From positions 30,404 to 94,403 of the forward strand of contig JAQWOR010000024.1 of NCBI GenBank assembly GCA_029245785.1: DNA of 64,000 nt, in the 5' to 3' direction. The position numbers and the translations under genes are program-made. This stretch comes from Polaribacter sp. (lineage in GTDB: Bacteria; Bacteroidota; Bacteroidia; Flavobacteriales; Flavobacteriaceae). The notes below the pieces were generated by a model that was given only the letters and a program-made list of their open reading frames with translations, was not told the DNA's origin and did no database searches. Below, piece after piece: positions 1 through 10,200 of this stretch; within the stretch, counting starts at the first letter, position 1, and each line of letters opens with the position of its first letter.

Positions 1-2
1 AA

Positions 3-497
3 TTAGTACTAGCAGCAATGATTACCGCTTGGTCTGTTTACGAATTTTCTCAAGTTCATATTATGAATGGTATTTCCATTTTATTTTTAGCAGGAATGTT
101 TATACTTCTTTATTTTAAAAACGAATTCATTTTATTGGCGTTTTTACAATTGCGTAAACAAAATTTTGACGGTGCTAAAAAATGGCTCACATATATTAAA
201 AACCCAAGTGCTGCACTAACGAAGAAGCAAGAAGGCTACTATAATTTTTTACACGGAATTATGCTGTCTCAAACCAACATAACCCAAGCAGAAAAATTCT
301 TAAAAAAAGCCATAAAACTAGGCTTGTCTATGAATCATGATTTGGCCATGGCAAAACTACAGTTGGCAGGAATTTCAATGACCAAAAGACGTAAACGTGA
401 AGCTACACTATTGCTAAACGAAGCTAAAAAATTAGACAAACAAGGCATGTTAAATGATCAGATTAAAATGATGAAACAACAACTAAAGAAAATTTAA
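3..497 (+). CDS. Partial membrane protein with TPR-like helices, function unknown
   Basis: The reading frame is open to the left edge of the window, so the annotated ATG at 18 may be internal and the true start probably lies outside. A hydrophobic stretch (ISILFLAGMFILLYF, roughly residues 20-35 from that ATG) suggests at least one membrane helix, and the in-frame residues before it are also hydrophobic. The rest is a basic alpha-helical region with repeated leucine/alanine spacing (NITQAEKFLKKAIKLGLSM, EATLLLNEAKKLDKQ) that resembles tetratricopeptide helices. I do not recognise a named family. It is convergent with the LysM lipoprotein gene and the two share a bidirectional terminator. The frame and stop are clear; the function is open. 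Confidence 0.65.
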   Translation, partial: LVLAAMITAWSVYEFSQVHIMNGISILFLAGMFILLYFKNEFILLAFLQLRKQNFDGAKKWLTYIKNPSAALTKKQEGYYNFLHGIMLSQTNITQAEKFLKKAIKLGLSMNHDLAMAKLQLAGISMTKRRKREATLLLNEAKKLDKQGMLNDQIKMMKQQLKKI

Positions 498-513
498 TTT
501 CTTTGTGGTATCC

Positions 514-553
514 ATAAAAAAAAAGGCTTCTGATTTTCAGAAGCCTTTTTTTT
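514..553. terminator. Bidirectional Rho-independent terminator
   Basis: An 8-bp perfect stem (GGCTTCTG at 525-532 with CAGAAGCC at 538-545) and a 5-nt loop is flanked by A-runs on the left and T-runs on the right, so it can act on both strands. It lies between the convergent partial membrane-protein gene and the LysM lipoprotein gene. Confidence 0.9.
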
Positions 554-569
554 ATGATGTCAACCAGCA

Positions 570-2204
570 TCACTTCAATCTTTTCAAACTCAAATCTGAA
601 TTGTATTCCAATAAAAACAATCCGTTATTTTCTGTAATACTGAACTGTCTTTTTTGAAAATCAAATTTACTTTCTAATCGATACGAAGTACCTTCTTTAT
701 ACGTATCATACAAGTCTTTTCCTGATGCCAATCGCGCAACAACATCGTACATCACATCAAAACCTCTTGTTGCATCATAAGATGGCAACGCCTTATTCTT
801 TGCAAGGTATTGTTTGTTAAATGTATTTGCAGCTATAGAAGCTTCATCAACAAAAGTGTCTGTTACATACACAAAACCTAATTGCGCTAATTTATTATTA
901 TCTACCTTGGCAAAGGTCTTTCCTTTTTCAAAAGCAAAAACTTTTACCTGATAATTGATTTTTTCTTTTTGTTCTTCACCTTCCTCAGCTTCTTCTGGTT
1001 CTGGAAAGCTAATCAAACTATTCAATGCATTTGAGGCAATTACACTATTTTTTGTGGCTATAATCACCCAATTGTTTATTGCTGTTGTATCTGATTTTAG
1101 AAGCTGTAAAAATCGCTCTTGAGCAATATAACCATGATGCGGAATTATAGAATGCACAGTATCAATCGAGTCATGCTGTTTTAAGACAGAAGATACTTGT
1201 TTAATTTCTGCCATCGACACCTCTGTAGAATCGCCAACAATAATAATATTTTGATTGGTATAGCTTTTAAAAATATGAGAAAGCAACGCTTCTTTGTATC
1301 GTTTTTTATCTGGAGAAGTTTTTACAATTCTTGGAGAAGTAAAAGAAGTTTGTACCTTAGAAAAAATAGGCAGCACAACAGGCATGCTCACACTATTCGC
1401 TATTTTTTTTGCCTCTTCACGGTACAATGGACCTACAATGGCATCCATTTCTTCGAGAGAATTCTCATAAATAAGCTCGTTGATCTTTGTGTTTCTATCT
1501 TCGGTATCAAAAACAGTTAGCTGAACTTGAACTCCTTGTTTTCTTAAAGAATCTATAGCAAGCGTTGCTCCTAAATACAAATCAGTTACAATATTTGTAA
1601 GCCTATCATTTTTAAAAATTTCTTGTGGTGCAATCGTATCAAACAATTGGGCTCTAAAAGGCAACAATAAGCCTATTTTTATAAACCTATTGTCTGCAAT
1701 GGTATCCTTATAGATCAGGTTTAATCCTTCTCCCGCAAAACGTTCTTTAATTTTAATAACAGCTCCCAATTTTAATCCATCTATTAGGCTAGGATTCAAT
1801 GTGAGCAAATCAGCTTTTAAGACATTGTAATACCTTGTCAACCCATAAAAAGTATCTCCTTTATGTAGGGTATGTAATACATACTTGTCTTTTAAATCCG
1901 CAATACTATCTAGCGCTAACGTCTCTTCCTCAATTGGATTGGTAACAATTTCAGCAACCTCCTTTTTAGTAACATTTGTAAGTGTTGCTGTTTTCGGAAC
2001 AATAATTTCTGTATCTGCTTGGGGTTTTCTACCAACATCTGGATTTAAGCGTAACAAATCTCTTGTTCGCATGTCTAATTTTTTAGCAATACTCCGTATC
2101 GTCTCTCCTTGCTTTACCGTATAGCTAACATATTTTTTTTGTTGCCCACAAGAAACTGTAAACGTAAGAACAAAAAGAATAATAAGTGTTTTAAGATGCT
2201 TCAT
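570..2204 (-). CDS. Lipoprotein with two LysM domains and a periplasmic-binding (PBP1) domain
   Basis: Residues 1-19 form a lipoprotein signal ending in a TVSC lipobox (Cys19), so the protein is probably membrane-anchored in the periplasm or outer membrane. Two LysM modules follow (about residues 25-71 and 108-153, each with the YxVxxGxT/LNP pattern), separated by a Glu-rich linker. From about residue 175 (IKIGLLLPF) to the C-terminus the sequence has the layout of a type I periplasmic ligand-binding fold related to branched-chain amino-acid binding proteins (MDAIVGPLYREEA, VYVTDTFVDEAS). There is no ABC transporter partner nearby, so peptidoglycan binding with a sensor or scaffold role is an inference. 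It lies about 110 bp downstream of guaA on the same strand. Confidence 0.85.
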   Translation of the reverse strand: MKHLKTLIILFVLTFTVSCGQQKKYVSYTVKQGETIRSIAKKLDMRTRDLLRLNPDVGRKPQADTEIIVPKTATLTNVTKKEVAEIVTNPIEEETLALDSIADLKDKYVLHTLHKGDTFYGLTRYYNVLKADLLTLNPSLIDGLKLGAVIKIKERFAGEGLNLIYKDTIADNRFIKIGLLLPFRAQLFDTIAPQEIFKNDRLTNIVTDLYLGATLAIDSLRKQGVQVQLTVFDTEDRNTKINELIYENSLEEMDAIVGPLYREEAKKIANSVSMPVVLPIFSKVQTSFTSPRIVKTSPDKKRYKEALLSHIFKSYTNQNIIIVGDSTEVSMAEIKQVSSVLKQHDSIDTVHSIIPHHGYIAQERFLQLLKSDTTAINNWVIIATKNSVIASNALNSLISFPEPEEAEEGEEQKEKINYQVKVFAFEKGKTFAKVDNNKLAQLGFVYVTDTFVDEASIAANTFNKQYLAKNKALPSYDATRGFDVMYDVVARLASGKDLYDTYKEGTSYRLESKFDFQKRQFSITENNGLFLLEYNSDLSLKRLK

Positions 2205-2316
2205 TCAACTTCTTTTATGGTATCAAATACCTATATCAATCTAGGTGTGTTTTTTAAATTTTAAAATGTATTCCTTTATTATAACAGTAAAAACCAATGC
2301 TTAGTATGCAGCATAA

Positions 2317-3852
2317 CTACTCCCATTCAATAGTTGCTGGTGGCTTTGAGCTAATATCATATACTACTCTATTTACACCTTTCACTTTGTTGATAATATC
2401 ATTAGATGTCTTTTGCAAAAATGCATACGGTAAATTTACCCAATCTGCAGTCATTCCGTCTGTACTTTCAACAGCTCTAAGTGCTACCACTTTTTCATAG
2501 GTTCGTTCATCTCCCATCACTCCAACAGAGTTTAGAGGCAACAATATCGCACCTGCTTGCCAAACACTATCGTACAAACCGCTTTCTTTTAATCCGTTGA
2601 TAAATATCGCATCTACCTCTTGTAAAATATTTACTTTTTCTGGTGTAACATCTCCTAAAATTCGAATGGCCAATCCAGGACCTGGAAAAGGGTGCCTTCC
2701 TAATAGTTCTTTATCAATTCCCATAGAAGCTCCTACTCTTCTCACTTCATCTTTAAAAATCATACGCAAAGGCTCTACAATTTTCAACTTCATAAAATCT
2801 GGTAATCCTCCTACATTGTGATGACTTTTAATAGTTGCTGATGGACCTCCACTTACAGATACTGATTCTATCACATCTGGGTAAATGGTTCCTTGAGCGA
2901 GCCATTTTGCATCTTCAATTTGATTTGCTTCATGGTCAAACACTTCAATAAAAGCATTTCCTATGGCTTTTCTTTTTGCTTCAGGATCACTAAGTCCAGC
3001 AAGAGCATCCATAAACCGTTGAGAAGCATCAACTCCTTTTACGTTTAAGCCCATACCTTCGTACTGTTTTAGCACAGCTGTAAATTCATTTTTACTAAGC
3101 AATCCATTGTTTACAAAAATACAATGTAAATTAGCGCCAATCGCTTTGTGCAACAATATGGCAGCAACGGTAGAATCTACTCCTCCAGAAAGCCCTAACA
3201 CCACTTTATCGCTTCCTACTTTTTCTTGAATCTCTTTTACCGTACTTTCTACAAAAGAATCTGGGGTCCAAGTCTGAGCAACACCTGCTATTTTTACTAA
3301 AAAATTTTCTAGTAATTGTTTTCCATCTGTTGTATGGTATACCTCTGGATGAAATTGAATGGCGTATGTTTGTTCTCCTTCAATTTTATAGGCCGCATTT
3401 TCTACATCATGTGTACTTGCTAATCGGGTTCCGTTTGTTGGCAATTCTTTTATGGTATCTGAATGACTCATCCAAACTTGGCTTCCTTCTGAAATGTTTT
3501 CTAAGAAAAGCTCTCCTTCTTGTACAAATGATAAATTTGCCCTACCGTATTCTCTTGTGTTTGATTGCCCTACTTTTCCTCCAGAAAAGTGTGCTAAATA
3601 TTGTGCACCATAACAAACTGCCAATAATGGTTTTTTTCCTCTAATTTCTGATAATTCTGGATGTGGAGGATTTTCTGAACGTACAGAAAATGGGCTTCCA
3701 GATAAAATTACAGCTTTGAAATTGTCACTATCTTTTGGTGGATTATTGAAGGGATGAATTTCACAATAAATGTTCAATTCTCGAACTCTTCGCGCAATTA
3801 ATTGAGTGTATTGCGATCCGAAATCTAATATAAGTACGTTCTGTTCTTGCAT
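2317..3852 (-). CDS. guaA: GMP synthase (glutamine-hydrolysing)
   Basis: Converts XMP to GMP with glutamine and ATP in purine synthesis (cytoplasm). The N-terminal class I amidotransferase has Cys80 in AVCYGAQ and His168/Glu170 in QFHPEV. The ATP-pyrophosphatase domain has the PP-loop SGGVDST at about 222-228, and the C-terminal dimerisation domain ends with the typical KPPATIEWE. At 511 residues it is full length. The open frame can begin six bases upstream at a TTG (3858), but [14 protein letters not shown] matches the family start, and the upstream TTG overlaps a TAnnTTTG box, so I use the ATG at 3852. Confidence 0.97.
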   Translation of the reverse strand: MQEQNVLILDFGSQYTQLIARRVRELNIYCEIHPFNNPPKDSDNFKAVILSGSPFSVRSENPPHPELSEIRGKKPLLAVCYGAQYLAHFSGGKVGQSNTREYGRANLSFVQEGELFLENISEGSQVWMSHSDTIKELPTNGTRLASTHDVENAAYKIEGEQTYAIQFHPEVYHTTDGKQLLENFLVKIAGVAQTWTPDSFVESTVKEIQEKVGSDKVVLGLSGGVDSTVAAILLHKAIGANLHCIFVNNGLLSKNEFTAVLKQYEGMGLNVKGVDASQRFMDALAGLSDPEAKRKAIGNAFIEVFDHEANQIEDAKWLAQGTIYPDVIESVSVSGGPSATIKSHHNVGGLPDFMKLKIVEPLRMIFKDEVRRVGASMGIDKELLGRHPFPGPGLAIRILGDVTPEKVNILQEVDAIFINGLKESGLYDSVWQAGAILLPLNSVGVMGDERTYEKVVALRAVESTDGMTADWVNLPYAFLQKTSNDIINKVKGVNRVVYDISSKPPATIEWE

Positions 3853-3855
3853 GCG

Positions 3856-3863
3856 CAAAAATA
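3856..3863 (-). promoter_or_regulatory. Candidate -10 (-7) element of guaA, implying a near-leaderless mRNA
   Basis: Read on the minus strand this is TATTTTTG, matching the Bacteroidota TAnnTTTG element. It ends 3 bp before the guaA ATG, so transcription would begin at or within a few bases of the start codon. No good -33 TTG is present at the expected spacing, so support is partial. Confidence 0.45.
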
Positions 3864-3952
3864 CTATAAGATTTTAGATTTTTCTACCTCTAAACTCATT
3901 TTTTTTACTATCTGAAAATAATGGGGAAATCTGTGCGAATACAGCTGCAATT

Positions 3953-5017
3953 TTAGAATTTATAAACCACCGCATTGATGTTCATTCCTGCACCTACAGA
4001 AGCAAAAATAACAACATCTCCTTTTGCAACTTCTTGGTCTTCAATCTGACCGTTCAACACTAAATCTAGCAAGGTTGGTATGGTTGCTACAGAACTATTG
4101 CCTAGTTTATGAATATTCATAGGCATTACTCCCTCTGGAGCTTCTTTATCAAACAGTTTATAAAATCGTTTTACGATGGCTTCATCCATTTTTTCATTGG
4201 CTTGATGGATAAAAATCTTTTTAAGCTCATTAATAGGAACGCCACTTTTATCTAAAGCTATTTTCATGGCCAACGGAACATTGGTCAATGAAAATTCATA
4301 AATTTTACGACCCAACATTTTGATATACACCTTTTCTGGGTCTGAGCTTGTGTCATATGATTTTCCAGAAAACAAATAATACGCCTCTTCTTTAGCGAAG
4401 GTTTGTGTTGCATGACTCAAAACACCCGAGCCTTGCCTCTCTGTTGCTTCTACAATACAAGCGCCTGCTCCGTCACTAAAAATCATCGAATCTCGATCTC
4501 GGTCATCTACCACTCTAGAGAGGGTTTCTGCACCAATTACCAATGCTTTTTTTGCAATGCCGGCTTTGATAAATGCTTGTGCCTGTATCACACCTTCAAC
4601 CCATCCTGGGCAACCAAAAAGGATATCATACGCCACACAATTCGGGTTTTCAATTTGCAATCTATGTTTTACTCTGGTGGCAATACTTGGTAGCATATCA
4701 CCTTGAGTTCCTGGTCTTTTAACATCTCCAAAATTATGTGCTAAAATAATATAATCGATTTCTTCTGGATTTACATTGGCATCTGCAATGGCTTTTTCTG
4801 CGGCAAAAAAGGCCAAGTCAGATGCAGAAAGATCTTTCGTAGCATACCTTCTTTCTTCGATGCCTGTGATCGATTTAAATTTTTCAATAATACGATCATT
4901 TGTAGAAGGAAAAGGAGTTCCATCTTCATTTAAAAACTGATGATCAGAGAATTTAGTATTCTCTTGAACTATTGTAGGAATATAGCACCCTGTTCCTGTA
5001 ATTACCGAATTCTTCAT
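3953..5017 (-). CDS. 3-oxoacyl-ACP synthase III family protein (FabH-like)
   Basis: A thiolase-fold condensing enzyme of the KAS III family. The catalytic triad is visible as Cys136 (in FGCPGWVEG), His271 (IHQANEKMD) and Asn307 (HKLGNSSVATIP). The length of 354 is somewhat above typical FabH (about 320-335), with an insertion near the N-terminus (residues 25-45) of the sort seen in FabH-like relatives. It may start fatty-acid chains or act in a specialised acyl pathway; substrate cannot be told from sequence. It lies about 100 bp upstream of guaA on the same strand and is followed upstream by the truncated haemoglobin gene. The ATG at 5017 gives a good family N-terminus (MKNSVITGTGCYIPT). Confidence 0.9.
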   Translation of the reverse strand: MKNSVITGTGCYIPTIVQENTKFSDHQFLNEDGTPFPSTNDRIIEKFKSITGIEERRYATKDLSASDLAFFAAEKAIADANVNPEEIDYIILAHNFGDVKRPGTQGDMLPSIATRVKHRLQIENPNCVAYDILFGCPGWVEGVIQAQAFIKAGIAKKALVIGAETLSRVVDDRDRDSMIFSDGAGACIVEATERQGSGVLSHATQTFAKEEAYYLFSGKSYDTSSDPEKVYIKMLGRKIYEFSLTNVPLAMKIALDKSGVPINELKKIFIHQANEKMDEAIVKRFYKLFDKEAPEGVMPMNIHKLGNSSVATIPTLLDLVLNGQIEDQEVAKGDVVIFASVGAGMNINAVVYKF

Positions 5018-5169
5018 CTAAATCAATCCTTTTAAAATATACATCTGTAGCAAAATAACACTTTTTTAACCTGTAAACCTCTCTATTTCAACTATTTTTA
5101 GCATTTTTACCGGATTCTTAATTTTAACACCCTCTTTTTAAGATATTTTCATTTTACAACAACGTGTTT

Positions 5170-5553
5170 TTACGAATTGTAAAGACTCATTTTTAGCTGC
5201 ATGACTGTGGCTACTGATTTCGCTCTGTTTTTCATTCTTTCAGCAACTTGCCCTTCAAAAAAAGTGTTGATTGTACTTGATAAATACGCCAACCATTTTT
5301 CGAAATGCGTTGTTTTAAAGGCTATTTTTTTATCAAAATCAAGATGTTTTTGCAAAACATTGTTTCTATACGATGTGGTATCTAATAAAATATCTTGCCA
5401 AAAATCTGTAATAACTTCTAAGTGAGCTTCTAGCTGATTCTTTTTAACAATCTCTTCAAAAAAAGGCAGCATTTCTACATCAGTAACTAGCTTTTTGTAA
5501 AACTCTGTAATAATTAGTTTGATGTCTTTTCTTGACAAAATATCTTGTTTCAT
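5170..5553 (-). CDS. Group III truncated haemoglobin
   Basis: A 127-residue 2-on-2 globin. The proximal haem ligand is most likely His83 in KTTHFEKWL, followed by the conserved tryptophan. The region around residues 26-35 (VEMLPFFEEI) and FWQDILLDTTSY match group III globins. Such proteins bind O2 or NO and are thought to take part in NO or microaerobic physiology; no direct partner is encoded beside it. It is about 40 bp from cdd on the same strand, so co-transcription is possible. The start at ATG 5553 gives the usual N-terminal helix. Confidence 0.9.
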   Translation of the reverse strand: MKQDILSRKDIKLIITEFYKKLVTDVEMLPFFEEIVKKNQLEAHLEVITDFWQDILLDTTSYRNNVLQKHLDFDKKIAFKTTHFEKWLAYLSSTINTFFEGQVAERMKNRAKSVATVMQLKMSLYNS

Positions 5554-5594
5554 CTGGATAGATTAATTGTTTTGAACAAGCAATAAAGGATTAC

Positions 5595-6077
5595 TTACAA
5601 GTAACTACTATCAAAAGAAAAAGGAAGCAACGACAATAAAGAATCTGTCCTTACAACCTCTCCTACTTCTCCCATAAAATAGACTTCAATGGGTTCTTTT
5701 TGATTGATTTCATATTCAGAAAGTGTTTGCCTACATGCGCCACACGGCCCCACAGGTTTGCTTACTTTATTGTGTTGAGAACTTGCTGTTATCACCAATT
5801 GCTTTACAACAACTCCGGGGTGTTCTGAGCTTGCTTTCCAAATGGCAACTCGCTCTGCACACATGCCTGAAGGATAGGCTGCGCTTTCTTGATTATTTCC
5901 TAAAATTACTTGATTATTTGCTAGCAATACCGCTACTCCAACACAAAACTTAGAATAAGGAGCGTATGCTTTTTTACGCGCTTCTACCGCCTTATTCATT
6001 AACTGTTGCACACTTGAAGGAAGTTCAGATACATCGCTAAAAACGACAGCGGAAGTTCCTGTATTAATTGTTCTCAT
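5595..6077 (-). CDS. cdd: Cytidine deaminase
   Basis: Hydrolytic deamination of cytidine or deoxycytidine to uridine or deoxyuridine in pyrimidine salvage. The zinc site is complete: Cys73-Ala-Glu75 (MCAERVAIW) with Cys112 and Cys115 (PCGACRQ); Glu75 is the proton shuttle. At 160 residues it is the homotetrameric-type length with a short N-terminal extension. It follows porU and porV on the same strand, an order I know from other flavobacteria. Confidence 0.95.
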   Translation of the reverse strand: MRTINTGTSAVVFSDVSELPSSVQQLMNKAVEARKKAYAPYSKFCVGVAVLLANNQVILGNNQESAAYPSGMCAERVAIWKASSEHPGVVVKQLVITASSQHNKVSKPVGPCGACRQTLSEYEINQKEPIEVYFMGEVGEVVRTDSLLSLLPFSFDSSYL

Positions 6078-6187
6078 AAAAATTTCTAACTCTTGTAAAA
6101 GCTAAGATACTAATAATCTTCATATATCTCTCCTAAATCAAAAGAGAGTGAAAAACGCAAGGTGTTTTCTAAAGGATGGTTTACATC

Positions 6188-7225
6188 TTAGGAGTTTACC
6201 AAGTACGATAAATCGATCGAAAAGGCACGTGCCTTAAAACCACCTCCCATAGTAAGGTACTGACGATTTCCTTTCATTTCACTTTCATGATAATATCCTG
6301 CTCTTAAAGCAAAAGCATTGTTGTAAAGGTATTCTGCACCTAAGGCATAGGTAAATTCTTTTATTTCTTCACTAAAACCATCTGGTGCATCACCAAAAGA
6401 GCTAAACATTCCAGCTAAAAATCCAGTATCTTTATCTGAACCATCTGGTTGCGGTGTTGGCACCAATAATTTGGTTGTTTCAAGATTAATTCCAATGATA
6501 TTATAATCGTCTAAAATAAAATCGAACCCTGCTCCTAGCTTTAAGTTTGTAGGAATAAAATCTTCGTTACCAGGAACATACGAAACTTTTGGTCCAATAT
6601 TAGCAAGATTGAATCCCGCTCGATAACGCCCATTGAAATTTCCATAATTTTCTTCTGAAGATTGGTAATACCCAGAAACATCTACTGCAAATGAATTGAT
6701 TGCTTCTATGTCTGGATTTTGCACATTTAGCTTGTAATTTGAATGCAAAAACCGCAATGCAACACCCATAGAAAATGTTTCACTCAACTTTAAGGCATAT
6801 GTACCTGCAATTGCCAATTCGTTTGGATTTTCTGTACCTATCGTTGTTCCCCCATCATCTGTCAATGTTATTTCTCCTAAAGAAAAGTATTTAAAATCTA
6901 CGCCCCACGCAGCATTTTCGCTAAAACGTTTTACATACGAAATTCCTCCAACAAAAATATCATCTACTAAATTACGTAACCAAGGCGTATAATTTACACC
7001 TATGCTTATTTGATTTGTGTTAAATGCTATTTTAGAGGGGTTATGAAACAATGAAAAAGCATCTGATGAAGTAGCAACTCCAACATCTCCCATTCCTCCT
7101 GCTCTTGCATCTGGCACAATCAATAAAAAAGGTGCAGCGGTTGTAATAGTATTTGATTGGCCCTGAACAGTTGTTTTTACAACCATACAGATTAGCATTA
7201 AAATTAGTAATGATGTTTTTTTCAT
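6188..7225 (-). CDS. porV: Type IX secretion system outer-membrane protein PorV
   Basis: A FadL-like outer-membrane beta-barrel that carries T9SS cargo from the translocon to the PorU sortase. The signal peptide is about residues 1-23 (MKKTSLLILMLICMVV then TVQGQ). The diagnostic early segment PDARAGGMGDVGVATSSDAFSLFHNPSKIAF is present (about residues 38-68), and the sequence ends with an alternating barrel strand (SIDLSYLV). The length of 345 is slightly short of typical PorV (about 380). It lies 40 bp downstream of porU, forming the conserved porU-porV pair. Confidence 0.95.
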   Translation of the reverse strand: MKKTSLLILMLICMVVKTTVQGQSNTITTAAPFLLIVPDARAGGMGDVGVATSSDAFSLFHNPSKIAFNTNQISIGVNYTPWLRNLVDDIFVGGISYVKRFSENAAWGVDFKYFSLGEITLTDDGGTTIGTENPNELAIAGTYALKLSETFSMGVALRFLHSNYKLNVQNPDIEAINSFAVDVSGYYQSSEENYGNFNGRYRAGFNLANIGPKVSYVPGNEDFIPTNLKLGAGFDFILDDYNIIGINLETTKLLVPTPQPDGSDKDTGFLAGMFSSFGDAPDGFSEEIKEFTYALGAEYLYNNAFALRAGYYHESEMKGNRQYLTMGGGFKARAFSIDLSYLVNS

Positions 7226-7265
7226 GTTATTTGTTTACTTAGACTGACAAATATCTAACTTTTAT

Positions 7266-10200
7266 CTAGAGTATTACTAACTTTTCATACTTTTTAGACG
7301 TTAAATTACTTGTTGTTGCGGTTACTTTTAATGTATATATATAGACTCCTTTTCCTATTTTATTTCCAAAATCATCCAAACCATCCCAAGAGATACTACG
7401 TGATAAATTCCCTGTAGTTTGCTCTGTTTTACGAATTGTTTTGACCAATTTTCCTGAAATTGTAAAAATTTGAACTTGCACTTCTAAAGGCTCATTTGGC
7501 TTGTTATGACTGAACCAAAACTCTGTGTAATTTACAAAGGGGTTTGGATAATTCAATACATGGTCTAAAACCAAGTTGCTATCACTAACAACCAAAAAAT
7601 TTAACGTTGCTGCTGACGAATTATTATATGTATCCCAAGCTTTTATTTTCAAGGTATGTAAACCTACGGATAAATCTCGCAACTGATACATTACTTTGCC
7701 TTTGGTAAAATCATTCAATTCGGTTTCATAATAATCGTTTAGCACTATTGGATTTGCTTGATCTCCATCTAAAATAGCAACAATATCATGATCTACAGAT
7801 GTAATGGATGTATTGATGCCGCTTATATCAGACAAAGCAACTATTAAATTTGGGGACGCATTGGTGTTTCCTCCATCAATAAAAGAGGCATCATTTAGAA
7901 ATAATTTTATTTCTGGCCCTACTACATCACTTGCTGCATTGGTATTAATACCTCCTACAACAACCTCAAAGTTAGCGCCAGATTTATCAAAAACAGCATT
8001 CTCTGCATACATACTTAACTTTCCTTTTCCGTAAGAAATTTTAATATCTTTTGGCACTATAAAATCGAATACAAAAACCCCGTTTTCTACGGTTGATTTT
8101 CCTCTAAACAATTTACTTTCTCTAGAATCGAACGTCATTTTAATACCAAAACCATCGTTATCTAGCGTAGTTTTATCAATCGGTTTATCAAAAACAGTGG
8201 TAGACAACACCCCATTAAAATCTGTTAATGGCTCGTTGTTTTTATCGGTAACAACACCTTCAAAACGAACCTTAGACAAGGCTTTTAAAGTATCTAATGA
8301 TTTTGATACCGCTATTCCATTCATCTTTGTAATGCGAATATTTGGTGTTGGAATTGCCAATTTCATTGCAGGATCTCCTAGGTAATAAATAAAAAACTTT
8401 TGGCTGCTTGAAAACCCGTTTTTTGTTTTCATTAAAGATTCTGCAATAGACAAATCTTCATCATTGAACTCTAACAAAACGTTTATCAATCGTTCGTTAA
8501 AAAGTTGTCCAGTACTGATAAAAACCTCTCTTGTGGTGGTAATTAAACTTGCCGCTCCTCCATTTTTATTCCAAAAAATCAATTCCCCCGCAGTAGTTCT
8601 TAAAGGGTTGTCAAATCTAGAAAACTCACAGGTAACGGTGATGAATAATGGCAATGTTTTAGGGTTGTGAAACGATTGTATTTGAGGAACTTCTAAAATG
8701 CGCTCACTTGCAAATCCATCTTCTCCTCCATGTCCAAAATAATCAAACAATAAGGTTCCTTTTTCTATGGCATTTGTAATGGCAGTATTTACCTGCGGAT
8801 AGCGTTCTCCTCCTGAAGAAGTTTCTTGCTTAAAAGCATCGGCATAAATTTTATTGACATTAAAAACAGGTTTCGATTTTTTGATAGAATCTGCAATCCG
8901 CTCTAAGCCTTTCTGTAGCGTTTCTTCTCCAGTAGCGTCAATATCATCTGCTAGTAACGTAATGGTGTTTCTCCAATCGCCAAATGAATCCGTTGTATAG
9001 TAGCTCAATATCTTATCTACAACTGCTGTTGCTTGTTGTACCGTTGATACGGGTATTCTTCCGGTAGCAACATCTACAGTATCAGTAGGTAACATGCTTC
9101 CTTCAGCAGTATCCAACATCACAAAATAATCATCGGTAACATACGAGGTTGCTAAATTAAAACTTTCAAAAGATTCAAATACAGGAACCACATTATTGTT
9201 ATTCAGCAATCGGTCTTTGTAATCATAAGAGCCATCACCAAAAAAACAAACATACCTCAATTTTTTTTCTGCGGATGAATTACGCGCATATACATGTTTT
9301 ATAAAATCTCTAATGGCCGTAATATCAGGAGATCCTGAGCCAAACTCGTTATAGATGTCTGACAACTGTATTACTTGACTTGTAATTCCAGAATTGTTTT
9401 GATGGTATGTTGCCAATCGGTTTGCTTGACCTGAAAGCTCTTGGTTGGTGATCACTAAGTAGTTGATGTCTTTGATTGCATGTAGGTTTTGATTTTGAAT
9501 CTGTGAGTTGTTTTCAACTATTGGTGTGTAAAAATCTGAAGAGCTCAACACCACATATTCTTTTAACGAACCTCCCATTGCTTTAAAACTAAAATCGGTA
9601 CCACTAGATTGATTGGTAATTTTTTTGGGAGTGCCATTTTCAGAAACCTCCCAAACTTGAAAAATAGCAGATGCATTTTTAATTTCATAAGCTACAGTAG
9701 CAAGGGTATTGTTTGCCTCAAAACTTCGAAAAGAAAATTGATTTTCGCCTGCAACCAATTGTTTTTTTCCAAGTACCTCAATATAATCTAGATAGGCTTT
9801 TGCCGCAGGATTCCCTCCATTATTATAGGAAATAGAAATTGCTATTTTTTCTGTTGAGTTATTGATTGTCTCAGTTTTATGTGAAGCATAGCCCAATGTT
9901 AAAGCGCCTGTGTTTACACGTGGAAAATGAATGGCGTAGCTATTTTGAGCGTTTACAGACACTTCCATTGAAGAGGGTAATGAAGAAATAGCAGCACCTC
10001 TTACTTTTACCGAAATAGGCGTGTTTGGTACTGCATTTTTAAAATCAATTGTAAAAGATTGTGTGTTTTCTATCGCAAAATCTTCTCCAAACCACTGGGT
10101 TCCAACAGCAAATAAATTTCTAGTTTCTTTTTCATAAAATACATAGTCATCAAAAGTAGTCAGTGTTTTTGTAGGGGAAAGCGCAATAGGCGCTGCTTCT

